Made by a program: the position numbers and the translations under genes. The notes under the pieces were generated by a model. The model was not told the origin of the DNA. It was given only the letters and a program-made list of their open reading frames with translations, and did no database searches. Shown piece by piece: positions 22,032-36,700 of a stretch of DNA of 64,000 nucleotides (positions within the stretch are counted from its first letter, which is position 1; every line of letters begins with the position of its first letter). Origin of the DNA: Tachypleus tridentatus (Eukaryota; Arthropoda; Merostomata; Xiphosura; Limulidae); assembly GCF_004210375.1 (NCBI RefSeq), contig NC_134837.1, positions 163,659,310-163,723,309 of the forward strand. The letters are read 5' to 3'.

Positions 22032-25000
22032 GTAAGTGGAAATCTTAATATATTTTTCAAGTGCGGAAACAGATTTTAGTGTCCTAGCGGTAGCACTAAC
22101 AGTAGCGTTAGACTTAGAAGTTAAAGTGTTAGTACCTGGTCATTGGTAGAACTTAAAAGTTACAGTGTTAACACTGTACAGTCTCTGCTGTAAATGGTAA
22201 CTAACAATTTACTGCTGGTACTTCTAAGTCTAAAGTATTGAAAGTTGGTAGGCAAACACGAGTTTTATAAATTATAAAAATAATTATATATCGCGAGAAA
22301 GACGCGGATTAAATGTGACTAAAATGGTTTCCACAAGTAACAGAATACAGGTAAAGCCTGAAGATCAAGTGTGGTCAACTCAGTTACTGCCGTACCAAAT
22401 GTTACTATTCATAGGTCCAGTAATCATGGTTTAGTGACATTGTTTGCTAAGATGATTTCTGTATTTTCTAAACACTCTCCACCATACCATAATATACCTT
22501 AACCTCACATTTTATAGCTAACTGAAATAAATAAGTTTTGTAAAATCAAGCTTGACCAACAGAGACAGAAAGGTGCAGTCAAATCTTAGTAAATTCCTTT
22601 GTGAGCCAGTCAAAATTAAAATCATTCATGAAATGAATATGTGGAGTATCAATAAATAATTATTGGTATAAATAAGTTAATATATAAAAAAGCCAGTGGA
22701 TTTTGGTAACACTACATTCTAATAATGACTTTTATGTCATGTTGCTTAGCAACAAAAGTATAACTTAATACTGTTAATCTATGTACCGAATTCAGTCTCC
22801 ATTGATTAAATATTTATTTAAAATTAAGTACTTTGTTGACATAACAGAAAATAGCTTGGTTCAGGAATAATTTAAAATCAAATTGATATTTTTACTTTTT
22901 TCAAGATAAATTTTATGCACTTGGCTCTCGTCTAGGTGATCCCACACTATGTTTTTACTTTAGACTTGTTATATCAACACTGGTGACACTTATAAGACTT
23001 CATGGCATTGGATCCTTATGGTCCCTCATAACTAAAATTATAATGGGCAGATAGTAATTTAAGAGATTTAACTTGATTACTATGATGAGAGCTTTGTGGA
23101 TTGTAGAAGATCAAGAAAGTTAATCAAACAGGAAATTAAGAAATCATAAAATGTAAAGATTAACAGTAAGGATTTCTTTAAACATGTTAAAGATGAGCAA
23201 TAATTAGGATGGGAATATAGTTTTTGAGGATGATAAAGTAAGGCTAACATCTGATGAATGACTGGGTTATTAAACCTTTTCATTAATTTTTACTAATGAA
23301 GATTTAAGTGAGATTTGTTTTTGTCCTTGCTAAATGGAAAACACATTTAAGAATATTACATTAATTAATTGAAGGAGATTATTGGATTGGATGTGTGAGA
23401 AGTGTCTCTGTTGAAGTTACATTTTTGTGTATTTTACCAAATATTTGGAATAATTAACTTATTAAAAATAATTAATACTGATTTTTACACTGAATGATCT
23501 CCTGTACACTGTTATAAATAAATTTAATCCCAAAATTAATTTAGATGAAATCACTTATTTTTGTAACTAATGATGGAATGTTGTTATTTTTAGTTTATAT
23601 ATTTAACAACATCTCTGCAAAATATGCAAATTTAATTAAAGTGATATGTATAACAAATAAATTAATGATTTTTATGCTATTAGTAAGTTAGACATAATGT
23701 GCAGTCTTTTAAAGTATTTTTGGTATTAAAGCATCATGTATGTTAATAGGCTATGGATACTAAATATGTGCAACATTATTGTGTTTTACATGTAGTGTAT
23801 AGGCATACCATGTATTTTTTACATTTAGTATATCATTAATATTGAGCTCCTAAATGTTCATCCAGTGGCTCTGAACACTGCTCTGTTAATTTTCCTTTTA
23901 TTACTTTTGCTTACGTACAAACTTTAGAATTTTTGTTGTTTACAATTTATAGTTTGTGATTTATGTTGCCAATTCTGTTTGTGATTACTTTATCCTTAAG
24001 TTCTTAGTAGTAGGGTTTCTGTTTTACTGAGTACTATGTATATTTTTTTTTTAGGTATACTTTTTTTTTTTTTTACATAAATGGCTAATAGTGATGGAAC
24101 AATTTCAGTTATACTGGCTCATGTTAAATGAAATAAAACGTGATTTAGGCAACAAAGGATAGCTAATGTTAGTAAAGTGAGATCAAAATCGAGCAAAACG
24201 TTTGTAAGTAAGAATCAGAAGTATATTTGTTTTGTATGATGCAGGTATCAGAATTATTATTACTTTTTTTACTTGAAGTTATTCTGCTTTGAGCTAGCAT
24301 GGCCTCATGACTGTAGGGTCTTAGGTTCAACTCATATTTGCCTTCTGTTGACTAGAGGAAAGACAACTGGCTAGCAGTGCTCACTACCAATACTTGGATT
24401 ACTTTTTGGAACATTGTACTAATCTGATGTAGCTGGTTTATGGGCTTGTCAATAAAACAATTAGCAAATACTAGTAGCCCATCTGCACTTATTACTAGTA
24501 TTATTATACAGGGTGTTCGGTAAGTCACTGTGCACTTATATATTTATTAACAGACAAAACTGCACAGTGACTTTTCAAACACCCTGTATTATAATAAAAT
24601 GACAAAAGACTGGGACTTATAGCGAACAAGGCCAGTTCTTTACCATTGAGCTATCCATAAGTGAAGCTATCCCCATTAATTTTTATTTGTAAAGCTTCTC
24701 ACTATTCACATGATCACTGCTATATTATGATAGGGACAAAGACCATATCATATGATGTTTTTCACAGACTTATTATTTTTATATGTTAGTAATATTATGT
24801 ATTAGAAGTTATTCTGGATGAGTCTTTGATTTATTATGTGCATTTAGGTGTTACAATTTCAAATAGTCAGGAAATTTGAATTGAATTTGGCAGTTAATTG
24901 AATTTTGATATATATCAAATATAGGACACTTGCCAACAAGATTGATACCTTAATATTCTTTATAGTATGAGTATATTTTAATATACAAACAACAATACAA

Positions 25001-28000
25001 CTTATAATAATGGTTTATATACAAGAGTTTTACAAACTATGCCAAGTCTTCTATCTGGCCTAGAACTGTATATTTCATTGACAGTTCAGGTTTGCTACAA
25101 GCAGATTAATTCTGAGTTGATACACAAATACACTTCACTTAATGGGAATGCTAGCTAGCAGTCTTTTCTTGACTGGCCTCACACTACTTACAAATTAACT
25201 TTTTACTAAAGAAGATACCTAAGGCCCTTGTAGGAGTACTAACATCTGAAGCTAATTCTCTCAAGATGAATGGTTTATAATGATCAAAATCTATTAATAT
25301 TCTGAGTCAAATTATGTAGTTTTCCAAGACTTATACTGACTGTTGCAAACTAATGATATTCTGTGTCTGTCTTTTGATGTGTTGATTCATAAACTCTAGG
25401 CAAAATTCTTGAAAGTTCATTTGGCCCAACAATATTTGAAGATACACTAGTGCTTTCATAAAACATATATTATTGATTCTTACTCTCGAGAATCTTATAC
25501 AAACTTAGAGAATGTGCAGAACTTGTGCAATACACATTTAACAATACGAGTTACATACATTTCTAAATATATAGTAAACTGAAACAAACATAGATATTAA
25601 AATAATATTAAACCCATTATGGTAGTAGTAATAACACATAGATCATGTATGTTTCAAAATTTAAGCCGTGTGATTTGAAAAACTAACTCAAAAAAGAAAA
25701 TGGGGGTAACTCTTGCTGACAAATTGAAGCATGCCTGCTGAAAATCAAGTTTCACCTGTATCTTTATATAAAAGTACTGGGAAGCAAACGACAACAAATT
25801 ATCCATTAAGGTATATTAAAATAAATTATTATAATAATGATAGAATAAAATCGCAATTATATTTTAATGTATGACAGTATAAGTTTATGATCAGTGTGCA
25901 CTTTATGCATGATATAATTCAATGTCAATTCCTATCATGGTTACATTTTGTTGACCAGTTCAACTTGAAACTTGATCACACATATAGCAGCTGCAAGTGT
26001 TCCCTATTGTTTATTGATAAGTACAGAAATATATAATTATGTTCTCTGAACATTTTTTAATGGAAATATATAAACTTTTCAGTCAAGTTATTTTCAACAG
26101 TCAGTGGAGTTACTGCAAATTTTTTTTTCTTAGTTCTTGTATAAAATATATTGTAACTACAGTTTATTTGTACATAATAAGTCATAGAATATGTTTTATA
26201 TTGTTATTTTATACAGTGTAAAGTATTGGGTTGAGGAATAATTCATGAGCGTTTTTTCAAGATAAAAATATATATTCATAAATGAAACGCTTTCGCAAAA
26301 TATTTCATGTCATTTGATAGATAATTTTTTGCTCTAATAGATGGTGTGTTTGATTTTCATATGTCTTTAATTTTTGCTTTCATTTTCAGCTCATTAAATG
26401 GAATGTCAAGTGGACAAAATCGAGCATTTTCGACACCATCTGCTTTTCGCATTTAATTTCTTGCAATTTTGTTTAAAACAATGCATACTATATACCTAGG
26501 TATTACATGAAATAAAGTATTATAATAAATATTTTGGGTGTAATGTGTTCATGCATTGAAGTATTGTATAGTCTTGCATGTAATACTTGAATGAAATTAT
26601 TTAAAAATGTTCACAAATTATTCCTCAACCTAATACAATGTAGAATGCCATATTTGTTACTTTAACCCTTTCACAACAGCTCTGTATAATATACACAAGT
26701 TCATCTACACATTTGCACATGTTAAGTATTTGTACAATAACTATTGATGCAGCATGTCTCTCTTCACAAAATTTGATACACTTTTACTAAAGGTTACAAG
26801 TATTTTGTAAGTAAAAAATCAAATGTTTTAATGAAATTTTTACTAAAGATTTGTTTGTGAAAATAGTCTATTTCATTACTAGTCTGAATGCAAAGTGATT
26901 TCTTGTTATGATTAAAAAATTATTCTTCATCCCCAAAATCTTAAATATTATTTATGGAAACCCTAAAATCTCCTAAATACATTTTAGGTGTTTGTTTTAA
27001 GCAAAACTTTATATATTTTGTTATTTTCTATACTTTAACCATGTGGAGTCTGTCACTTGATCAACCTCATGTCCATCATAAAAAATTAGGAAATATAAAT
27101 TATGCTTTTTATGTGCTGGAATGACTACATATTATAATGCAAAAATACAAATGTTTAGTCTAATTATATTACATGTCATACTACTATATATGAATACTAT
27201 ATATTTATTATTTTTTATTATATTGCTCTTCCAGTCATGGCTACCTAACATTACATTAGCTTGCATTGATGTGGTGCATGTGCACTCGGGTTAGTATCCA
27301 GTAATATAAAACTGACCTGTAGTCTTTCCTGTCATTGCTGTGTTTTAGTGGACTAGTATTTTGTGATGTAGTCTCATTTCAATTATTATATATATGTATT
27401 ACTATTTACAAATAAATTATTAAGCTTATATTTCTTAAAATATGGAACAATAAATCAAGAGATAAAGCAAACAATTGTCTCTTTTCACTATGACCTTTGT
27501 ACTCCATTGCTGCTGGACATAGATTGCTAAGCCTTTTAAAATTTGAGAAGTGGGTAATAATAATAAAATGATAAGTAACTACACTGATACAATAGAACTC
27601 TGCTATAATTTATTAAGCTTAGTAACTGAGATTTATTTAGATTTTAAAAATTATGAAACCTCAAATAGACTAAATGCAACACTTACCTCATTGAAATCTT
27701 GGATCAAAGGAACGTTGTTGCATTTTCAAAGATTAAAATGGTGGAAAAACTATTCTGGGAACATTCTAAGCTGTTGATTGGTTATTCACATGTCAAATAC
27801 TGAAGTAAGTGTGTATAAGGGACCATTTGGAAAGAGTTGAATGGGGCCCATGTATGTGATTCAGTACATAAGCTATATCTCAGCAAAATAAAAAAGTATG
27901 AGGCTCTAATTTTATATTCTAGCTTGATAATATTAATAATTTGAGTTCCTAATTTGTACTAAACTATAGACTTAGCATTTTGACATCACAAATGTCTAAT

Positions 28001-31000
28001 TTTTCAATATATCACATGACTCACTAAAACCTGTATTTAAATGTGTTCTTTTAATAGTTACTTTTAAATTAAGAAATTAACTTGTACATAGTATTATAGT
28101 TTGAATTATAATATACAATTTGATTACATACTTATTGATATAAGTTTATAAAATAGTAGTACAATAAAATTTTGAATGCAAGTTAACAAGCACGATGAAA
28201 TGGCCTTTGAACCCTGGCCCATTGTGAAAGGGTTAATCGAGTGAGTGATATAGCATTAAGATTTGTAAGTATAAATTCACTGAACATTGCTTATTGCAAA
28301 TCTGTTAATACACTTATATTTATAAGTTGTCACATTGTTAAGAGGTTGTTGTGACTAAATGGATAAGGAATAGAGTTTTGTTAGCATTTGCCCCTAGAAA
28401 TTTATGGATTCCAGATTTGTTAATGCCTGTTATAACTTCCACTAAAACACAAATTCATGAAAATAAGAGGGGTGTTACAAACATATACTTGCTCACACAC
28501 ACACAAATTGAAGAAGTGGAAACAGTAAATTTATACAGTGTTAAAGAATACAGTTAGGTAATTATAAATTATAAACATAACACAACATAATGAATCAGTA
28601 AATCTACATATTTGTAATGGGTACTGCAAGTTAATTGCTTTCCCTCTATTTGACAGTGCAAAATTAAGGACTGCAGCAGATAACCTTAGTAACTTTACCA
28701 TAGCTCAAAAATAAACAAATATAATGCTTCTGCATCTAAAAGGATCAGAAAATTTGGTAGCAACTGGAATCATAGCAAAGGCTCTTGAATTACAAGGTAA
28801 CCACTCTAATTACTAGATCATGCTGACTCAAAGCTGAGCAGGTTTCAGTTAATGATAAAAACATGTAATGCTAAAGATCAGGTTTTAGTATCTGCAATGG
28901 ACAGAGCACAGATAGTCCTTTGTGTAGCTTTTTGCTTAACTTGAAATGAAACCAATGTAATGGCAATATATTGATTACTCGAGTAGTTGAAATAGTTAAA
29001 AAAACAATGCAAAAATCAACAAAGTATTGAACAGTAATTTTGATTAATTGATTATTTTTATAATAGTTATTGTAATTTCTATTCCTTGATAACTAGAAGA
29101 AAAAATATCTGAAACACTAAGTGATAATTTTACTGTACACTTATTGATACAATTAATGCTCATAGGTAATCACTTATATTGATTAATTAATCAGCTCTGA
29201 TTATAACAGGGATCCAGTTTGGTTGTAATTCATTAATAACAACATTAAATAAATAAAATATCTAATCAACATTCAGAATCAACAGCTGAGATTGTTCCTG
29301 TTGAAATTTTAGTTGAATACTTCTTGGATCATTACAATGTCTTGAAAGCATTAAAAAGGGGAAAACATTAACTGTTCTAGATTGATTTTTTAAATTATAT
29401 CATGTAACTATGTATTAGTAGTAAAATATTTTAATTAAAACGCATCTTCTATTATTTTCTAGTCTCTCGAACCTTGGCATTAGAAGTCTTGACAGTGATG
29501 GTTTAAAGTTCTTAAGCGAGTTGGAGAGCTTGGACATTTCAGGAAATCATCTACGTTCCATACCAAACTTGAATTTACCACAGCTGAAAGTGCTAAACTG
29601 TGAAGATAACATGATTCAGGACATAAGTTTCTTGCACCAGTTCTCACAGCTAAAAGAACTCTTTCTGACAGGCAATCCTCTCTCTGTAAATATCTTTATT
29701 TAATATTTATCAAGATTTTTTTAATAGTTTATTATATAAGTACTCTTATTGATGTAATCTCTGACTGCATTTATACTCTTAAATCACAAGTAGCATGATT
29801 AATGAAAATGAAGAACTTGAATTGGTATAATCATTCCTATAATTAATTCACTAAATTTGCTTCCATAGTATCAATAATGTTGTTTTTTTATAATGTTAGA
29901 GGATCACTATTTTTCTTTTTGAATTTCCATGCATTTATGATACTTAATTTTTGAATATTTTGTACTCACCAAATAGACAATGTATCATGACCATTGTTGA
30001 TTCCCCCAACATAAATAGGTTTCTTATATAAAATTTAAATTTAAATCCCCATTTGATAGTTAGTGTTTCGATGTTGTAATGTATTTTGAGTAACAAGTGT
30101 TCTCATTGTGCTCGTAACTTTAGTTGCCAAAATGATTTTGTGTTGAAATGGAACATTTCTGTCATTCTCTTTCATTCAATTTATATATATATTCACACAC
30201 ATAAATACCTTTTGAATTGTGGTACAAAAAAATTTGTTAGGTAAATAAGTAAATGATTTTTTTACCTGAACATTATTTTAAACCATAACAAAAGCTTAAG
30301 GAGAAGCCTTATGAACCAGATTCAAATAGTCCATTACAAATTTAAATGACTGTGAATCACATTTGTGTGACATCGATTTAACAACATTGTGTATTTAGTT
30401 ATACGTCAGTGGAGTATTACATTACCGTAAAACCATGTCACTCGGATATGAGTGACATGGAAGTGAAAGTGTCGAGTATTGTGATGCTAAAGTTGATCAG
30501 AAAAAAAAAAGTTAATTGTATATTAACAAGCAAAATTATTTCTTCCACATTGTTTCTTTTAATTTATTAGCCATCATTCACAGTTTCAGCAATCATCTAA
30601 AGGTTTTATTGTCTGGAGATTAAGCAAAAGTCAATCAGTTAAAAATATTCCAGCTCTTAAGAGGTGCTATTTGTAATAAAGTGAAATGATGGATAATGAA
30701 TCTTAGCTCATTTTTATTTTAATAATTCTAACTTTAATTGCTAGTCATGTTAAGTGAAATCTAGTAATGATTATGTAGCTTTTATATTTATAGAACTAAT
30801 TTTATGCATAATGCAATATATGTTCAGAAGTTATTCATAACATTGTGTGCACTTTGAAAATGACTTGCACATGAGTTGCAATATAGTGTGGAGTTATGTC
30901 ATTACTAATTACATCCAGAAACATCATCAGAAATTATTAGTAAAGTATCAATATTTTAAGTGAAAATATACCCATTGGATAACATGGCTGACAATACTTT

Positions 31001-33694
31001 AGTTACATTAAATTTTCAGCATAAAAGTATAATTGTTGTGTACTAAGTACTAGAGTTTTGTGTATGCTTTTTTGAATTTAAGTTTTTCTGAAGGCTTTTA
31101 TTTTGTTTTTGTAGCAAATCTTTTGTGGGAAAAATTATTTTGTCAAAGTTTAAAAATCAAAGAGTAATGCTTTTTTCAGGCATTTTGTTTTAAATGTTAA
31201 ATATATAAGTGGTTAGTTTTAAAAAAATCATTGTTTTAAAGACTCTTTCATTACTGCATTTTTAATGGCACTTTAAATTTTGCAGTGAAATGAGATATGA
31301 ATTATTATTAATTTGCATACTGTGGAAAGGTCTTATTTTGTTGCTTTAAAGTGAGTGCAATATCCAAGTATGAATATATGGTGTAGAAATTGTAAGTCAG
31401 AGTTACTTAACTGTTTTTTTATTTGAAAGACTAAATGTATTTCAAATATAATTTAACATGAAAGATAAAAAAAATATTATGTTAGTGTTAATAGAAATAA
31501 CTACATTGAAAAAGTAAAGGGAGTGAATTTCTGTGTATATATTTGAAGTTTGAAAAACTTGAATATGATGCTGTTATCTATTGACATATGTATGTTAACA
31601 TAGTCCTTAGTTATATTCACAGCTCATATGTGGTGACATAAAGTTCTTTAGATGAAATACGTTATCTTTAAAGATAGTAAAATGTATATCTGAGCAGTGT
31701 ACTTATTGGAAATTATTGTACTTCTCAATGTAAAATAAGGAGCACCTCATCTGCTAAATACCCAGGTGATACAATATGTTTACAAAAGACAGTGAAGCAG
31801 TTGTAAATGTTACAATGACTTTAGGCATCTTAAGATAATATAAGATATGCCATCAAGAACTATTACTTGAGTATTGATAAAAACAATTAAAATTATTTAT
31901 CACTATTTCCTGTTGAAGTTAATATATTTAAATTATTATAGCCCTGAGTTATTTTCATATTTTTTATGTGATGACATGGAGTTCTTTAGATAAAGCACAT
32001 TATCTGTAAAGTAAAGATAATACAAAAGTACATCTGAGTAGGCTATTTATTGTAAAACACTGTACTTCTCAGTGCAAAATAAGGAACACCTCAACTGCTA
32101 AACTCTGGAGATACAAGGATATGTCTTTTATGCTATGGCTTCTGATTATGGTTTTTTCTTTTCTTGAACTGTAATCTTATGTCCTTTTGTCTGATGAGGT
32201 GCTCTTCTTTCTTCTTTGTCTTTGTCTTTTCAATTATCTGATTCTTTCACCTTCTTTACCTTACTCTTTGGCTCTATCTCAACCCTTCCTCTACTCACTG
32301 AGGTTCATCATCAAATTCCCAGTGGTTTAGATGGGAATACTTTTTCTTATTTATTTGCCACTTTGGCTTCTGTTTCTTCCTACACTCTCTGTTTTGATCT
32401 GGTCTTTTGTTTTTGGGATCTCCTCTGTAGGGTTGTTTTCCTTTTGGGTATCTTCACCATCTCATATCTAGGACCTTTGCTTCACCTCTTTTCATACAGG
32501 TTAGGCATTTTATGGTATTTCAGATTTCTTTAAATTTGAACTAAAGCTGCTCTTTTCTCCAGCAGTTTTTGTTTCCTTAGTTTCCTGACTTACCATTCAT
32601 AGGTACCTTTGTTTGCTAACAAGCCTTGAGACTCATATTGAGCTAATGTGTCCTATTTTTCTTCCAATCCTCTCTCTTTCACAGGATTGGCCTTTTGGAC
32701 CCATTTTGGTAGGATAAAACAAGTGTTACCTTTATTTTGTTTTCAGTATTTATCATGTCTGAGCTGGCTCTTCACACATTTTAAGTCTGTTTTGGCTCCC
32801 ACTCTGTAACTTTTCCTCCTGAGAATTTTCTGTGAGGGGTGGACTTGATTCTCTCCCTTGCATCTGTACACTGTAATGATCTTGGTGTCCAAGGCACTTT
32901 TTTTCTTCCAGCATAAGGGTTCACTGACTTTTGGGGACTCTTGGTTCTCTGTTAGTCTTTGTTCCTCTTATTCATGTGTGCATGCATCTCCTTTAAAAGG
33001 CTTTGGTTTAATGGAACATATCCTGCAATCTTTGATTTCTTTTCTTATGTTTCTTCCTTTGTCTCTACATATTTATGCCATGATAGTTTGATCATTCCAA
33101 ATAGCCTTAGGTATTCCACTCACAACCCACTCAACTTGCATCTTTATACTGATATTTCTCTTTCTGGTTGGAGCATTTCTTTACTTCTCCATCCTTTATT
33201 CAGAGGAATGTTCTCTTCACATATTTCATGAAATGGCTGAGACATATCATGCTTGCCAGTTTTTTTGTTATTGTTGTCAGGACATCTTTTTTAATCTATT
33301 TAGATAATTTTATGGTTATTTTTCACATCAATTGCTGTTAAGATATCTGCTCTTAATGTCTGTTTTCACACTTGAATTCCTATATTAGGTTTATGTCATC
33401 ATATCCCATGCTTCTCCACTAAGCAACACTTACCTCATGAAAGTCACACCCCTGAGCCTTGTTCCCTCTAAATTGCATGGCTGCACAACAACCAATCAAA
33501 TGCTGTACACTTAGTTATTCCATCTGTGCACACCACAAGTAATGGTGAGGAACTTCAAGATTTTACTGACCCTGGCAGTCGATAGGCTTAAAATCCAAAT
33601 AACCAACTTGTAGCATTGCAGGTTGGCATATTGATACCTAATGTGCAGCTTACAACACACTGTGCATATCTTATCACAGATATTCATAGAGGAA

Positions 33695-33725
<31 letters not shown>

Positions 33726-36700
33726 CATTTTCCCTATTTGAATTTTTGTCTCAAATATGCTGCACTTGAGAAATTTTTGATTTGTTGGAGTTCTTTAGAG
33801 TAAATTTGGTTTCCTTTTCCATGACCTTTGATAAAGTGAGACACTAACCTAAGAAATTACAAAATATGTTTTTGCATAGCTTTACAAATATTATGGAAAA
33901 AATAATTTTTTTATATATTAAACCAAGTTAATTACACTATAAGAACATTTACAGTGTTTACTGATATCAACTAATGTTTTTATTCAGAATTTTTATACAT
34001 ATTTTAAAAACTTTCTTTCAGAATGCTGACAGGTATATTGCTGTTGCTCAACTGCCAACCTTAGTATATCTAGATGGAAGAGACTGTTCTAAGTTACGAG
34101 AATTGGATATAAAAGTAGAGGAGAGATTATGGCCACAAGTGAGTAGTTTCTAATAACTTGAGCTTTAGAAGGAAATTTTGTTGGGTGAGTTCTGAAACAG
34201 TTTTGTGACATCAGAACTTTTTGTAGGAATTAATTAGAAGGTTTTAAAAAGTGAACATGAAAATATTGAAAAATGGTATAAAACTTCTTTTTTATTTGAA
34301 TGCTTGTTTTGATCTGAAATATCTGTGCAGTTGTATCCTTCACATTTGATTTTGAAAAGACACAAAATTTTGAAAATGTTCTGAAAAAGGTGTTAAAATA
34401 TTAATTTTTTTTAATTTTATGAAAGAATAATTCATTAGTGCCTGAAATATTTAAGCTTTTTTCAAACATGTTTGAAGGCCAAAATATGAATCATGACAAT
34501 TGTTGATTTTTTACAAAAGAATACAGTTTTATGTAATGAAGCTTTTCAACTGTTGTTGAAGGGATATTTTTAATATCTAATAAACATTTGTATTTTGTAC
34601 AAGTATTCAATGAACCTCTGTTAGTTTTGTTTTTATTCGTTGCAGCAGGTATTCTTAAAATAAATTTAACAATGTTAGGCATGAATTTTCTGTTACCAAA
34701 ATATACATAATAGCTATAAATGCTCAAATTTAACAGAAGATAATAAAACATTAATTCAGAGCAGTCTTCAAGTTATGTATTTATTTGTAGTTTTTCATAT
34801 TTTGCACTTTAATTTTTTTCAAGTTAGTGGAATAATTTGTGATGAAGCTCATTTAAATTATGTTTTAAAATCTTAATCTTACAAATAGGTTAGGCCTAAA
34901 TCTCTTATCAACTCATGGTTTAGTATAAACTCAGATTTTTTAGGCTATAGATTTCTGTTATTTTCTTGCATTTTAATAAGTTACTGCCATAAGCATATTT
35001 CTACTGTATAAAAAGTCTTCAAATATCATAATATTAATTTCTGAATATTCAGTCATTTTTTATTTTACTATGGAATACTTGTCTTCAGCCACACAAGTAA
35101 GGAGAACATTATACAGTCATTTGCTTTTAAAATATAAGATTTAAAAAGGTTAATTAGTTATTTCCAGGTTATATTTCTAGAAAATACTGCATGAAGATTG
35201 CTTTTTCATGGACTGGTTATACCTTGTCTTTGTGCTGAGTCATTTAGTTGTGGAGAGTTGTTTCAAATACTGTTTTAGCTTCTTTCACACAAAACTATCT
35301 CATTGTTTTCTTTGTTTTGAAACAATTGCTAAAAACTTTCAATGCTAGTTGCACCAGTTGTTATACCCCACAAATTTTGCACTACTTTTGACCGTGTATA
35401 TAGCATGTGACAACCCTCCACCTATGATATTGCTCTAGCTATATTGGCACAGCTATCTTCCTCTGGTTTTTTCACTCACTTTCTTGATTGGTAGAGAATC
35501 AGTTAGATGCGTGCTTTTTCATATCTGATTACCATTTGTGATTGTACTTCATTGACATTTCAATACCTTTTTCCATGTTTTATTTTACAGTGTTTGCATT
35601 CAGTTGTTTCAATTATTTTTTTGCATTTGTTTGTTGTTATTGGATTATATGGTAACTTAGAATGAGTTCTCATTTCAATGTATTGGCAATGAAAGTTCCC
35701 ATTGTAGTACATGTTTCTGGTACTACTAACCAAGTATCAGATTTAAGTTTATCTACTGAGGAAGTATAGGCCTTAATTTGCAGGGAGCTAGATTCCTATC
35801 TTGGGCCAGCAATTTCTACATAGTTTTAACTTGGGAGTATTTATGAGGATGAATACAATCAAGGAGAAATAAATAGGATACACTTTTTCCAGCACCTTTT
35901 TGTTTTGATCTGCTACACCTTTTTTTATGACTGGTTAATCAGGTATGAGGTACATTGTTTCCTTTTTCTCCTAGCTTGTAGATATTTTCCAGATATTTAT
36001 TATCTCCACCATTGAATATGTTTTTGCTCCCTATGTATATGTTTTTTTCTTTTTGTCAACAAGATTTCTCATAAATGGCTGAATGGATTTAGATGAAAGT
36101 TGATATACATTTAGACTATGATACAACTTAAGAGTAGTCACTTTTTTGGGAGGTCAAGGTTACAGTAAGATAATGAAAAATCTAAAACATTCCTATCTGT
36201 TAACATGGCTACTGATTTTTCACTATTTTTGCTCTTTACGTCAGTCATACAGTGGACTCAGCAGATAGCCCAGTGTGACTTTGCTCTAAGAAAATACACA
36301 CACGCACACACAAGTCAGTCACCAATAATTTTGCCCATGTCATTTGATAATGACAGACATAAGGACACATTTTTATATCTTTTGAAAGCTGATTATTATT
36401 GATGCTATATTGAGGAGGTATACATTATTCTGAGTGTACTTCTAGTGCTGTTAATGTTACTGGAATCCTTAACTATTCTTTTTTATGTCATAATATGTCC
36501 AGACTGGTCTTTCATCTCTAAGATGCTGTTGTTTTTGAAGGACATTTTTTGTGCACCCATTTCTATACCTTTTATCTTGCATCTGTACTCACAATTTACT
36601 CCCAGTTTCAGGATGACATTTCCCTTTCTCACAGTTAAATGCACTGATATACATTGTATATATACTTTTTTCTTTTTTTTCCCTAAATACTTTGTAATGT

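Larger units (their letters stand above)
22032..29462 (+). other. LRWD1 intron 1 (7.4 kb)
   Basis: GT..AG intron. Beyond the elements listed separately it is AT-rich, non-coding DNA. A possible SINE-like stretch lies at 24296-24440 (a head resembling a tRNA B box, GGTTCAACTC), and a repeat related to 8395-8590 lies near 22725-22765, centred on GTTGCTTAGCAAC. Confidence 0.6.
29686..34021 (+). other. LRWD1 intron 2 (4.3 kb)
   Basis: GT..AG intron. It holds a short hairpin, a local duplication and a CT-rich retroelement relic, listed separately. The remainder (29700-30430, 30470-31600 and 33410-34000) is AT-rich with nothing recognised. Confidence 0.6.

Noticed and set aside
32216..32533. 105-codon plus ORF rich in Ser, Phe and Leu
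   Set aside because: The composition follows the CT-rich strand bias; no start context, splice partners or domain support a host gene.
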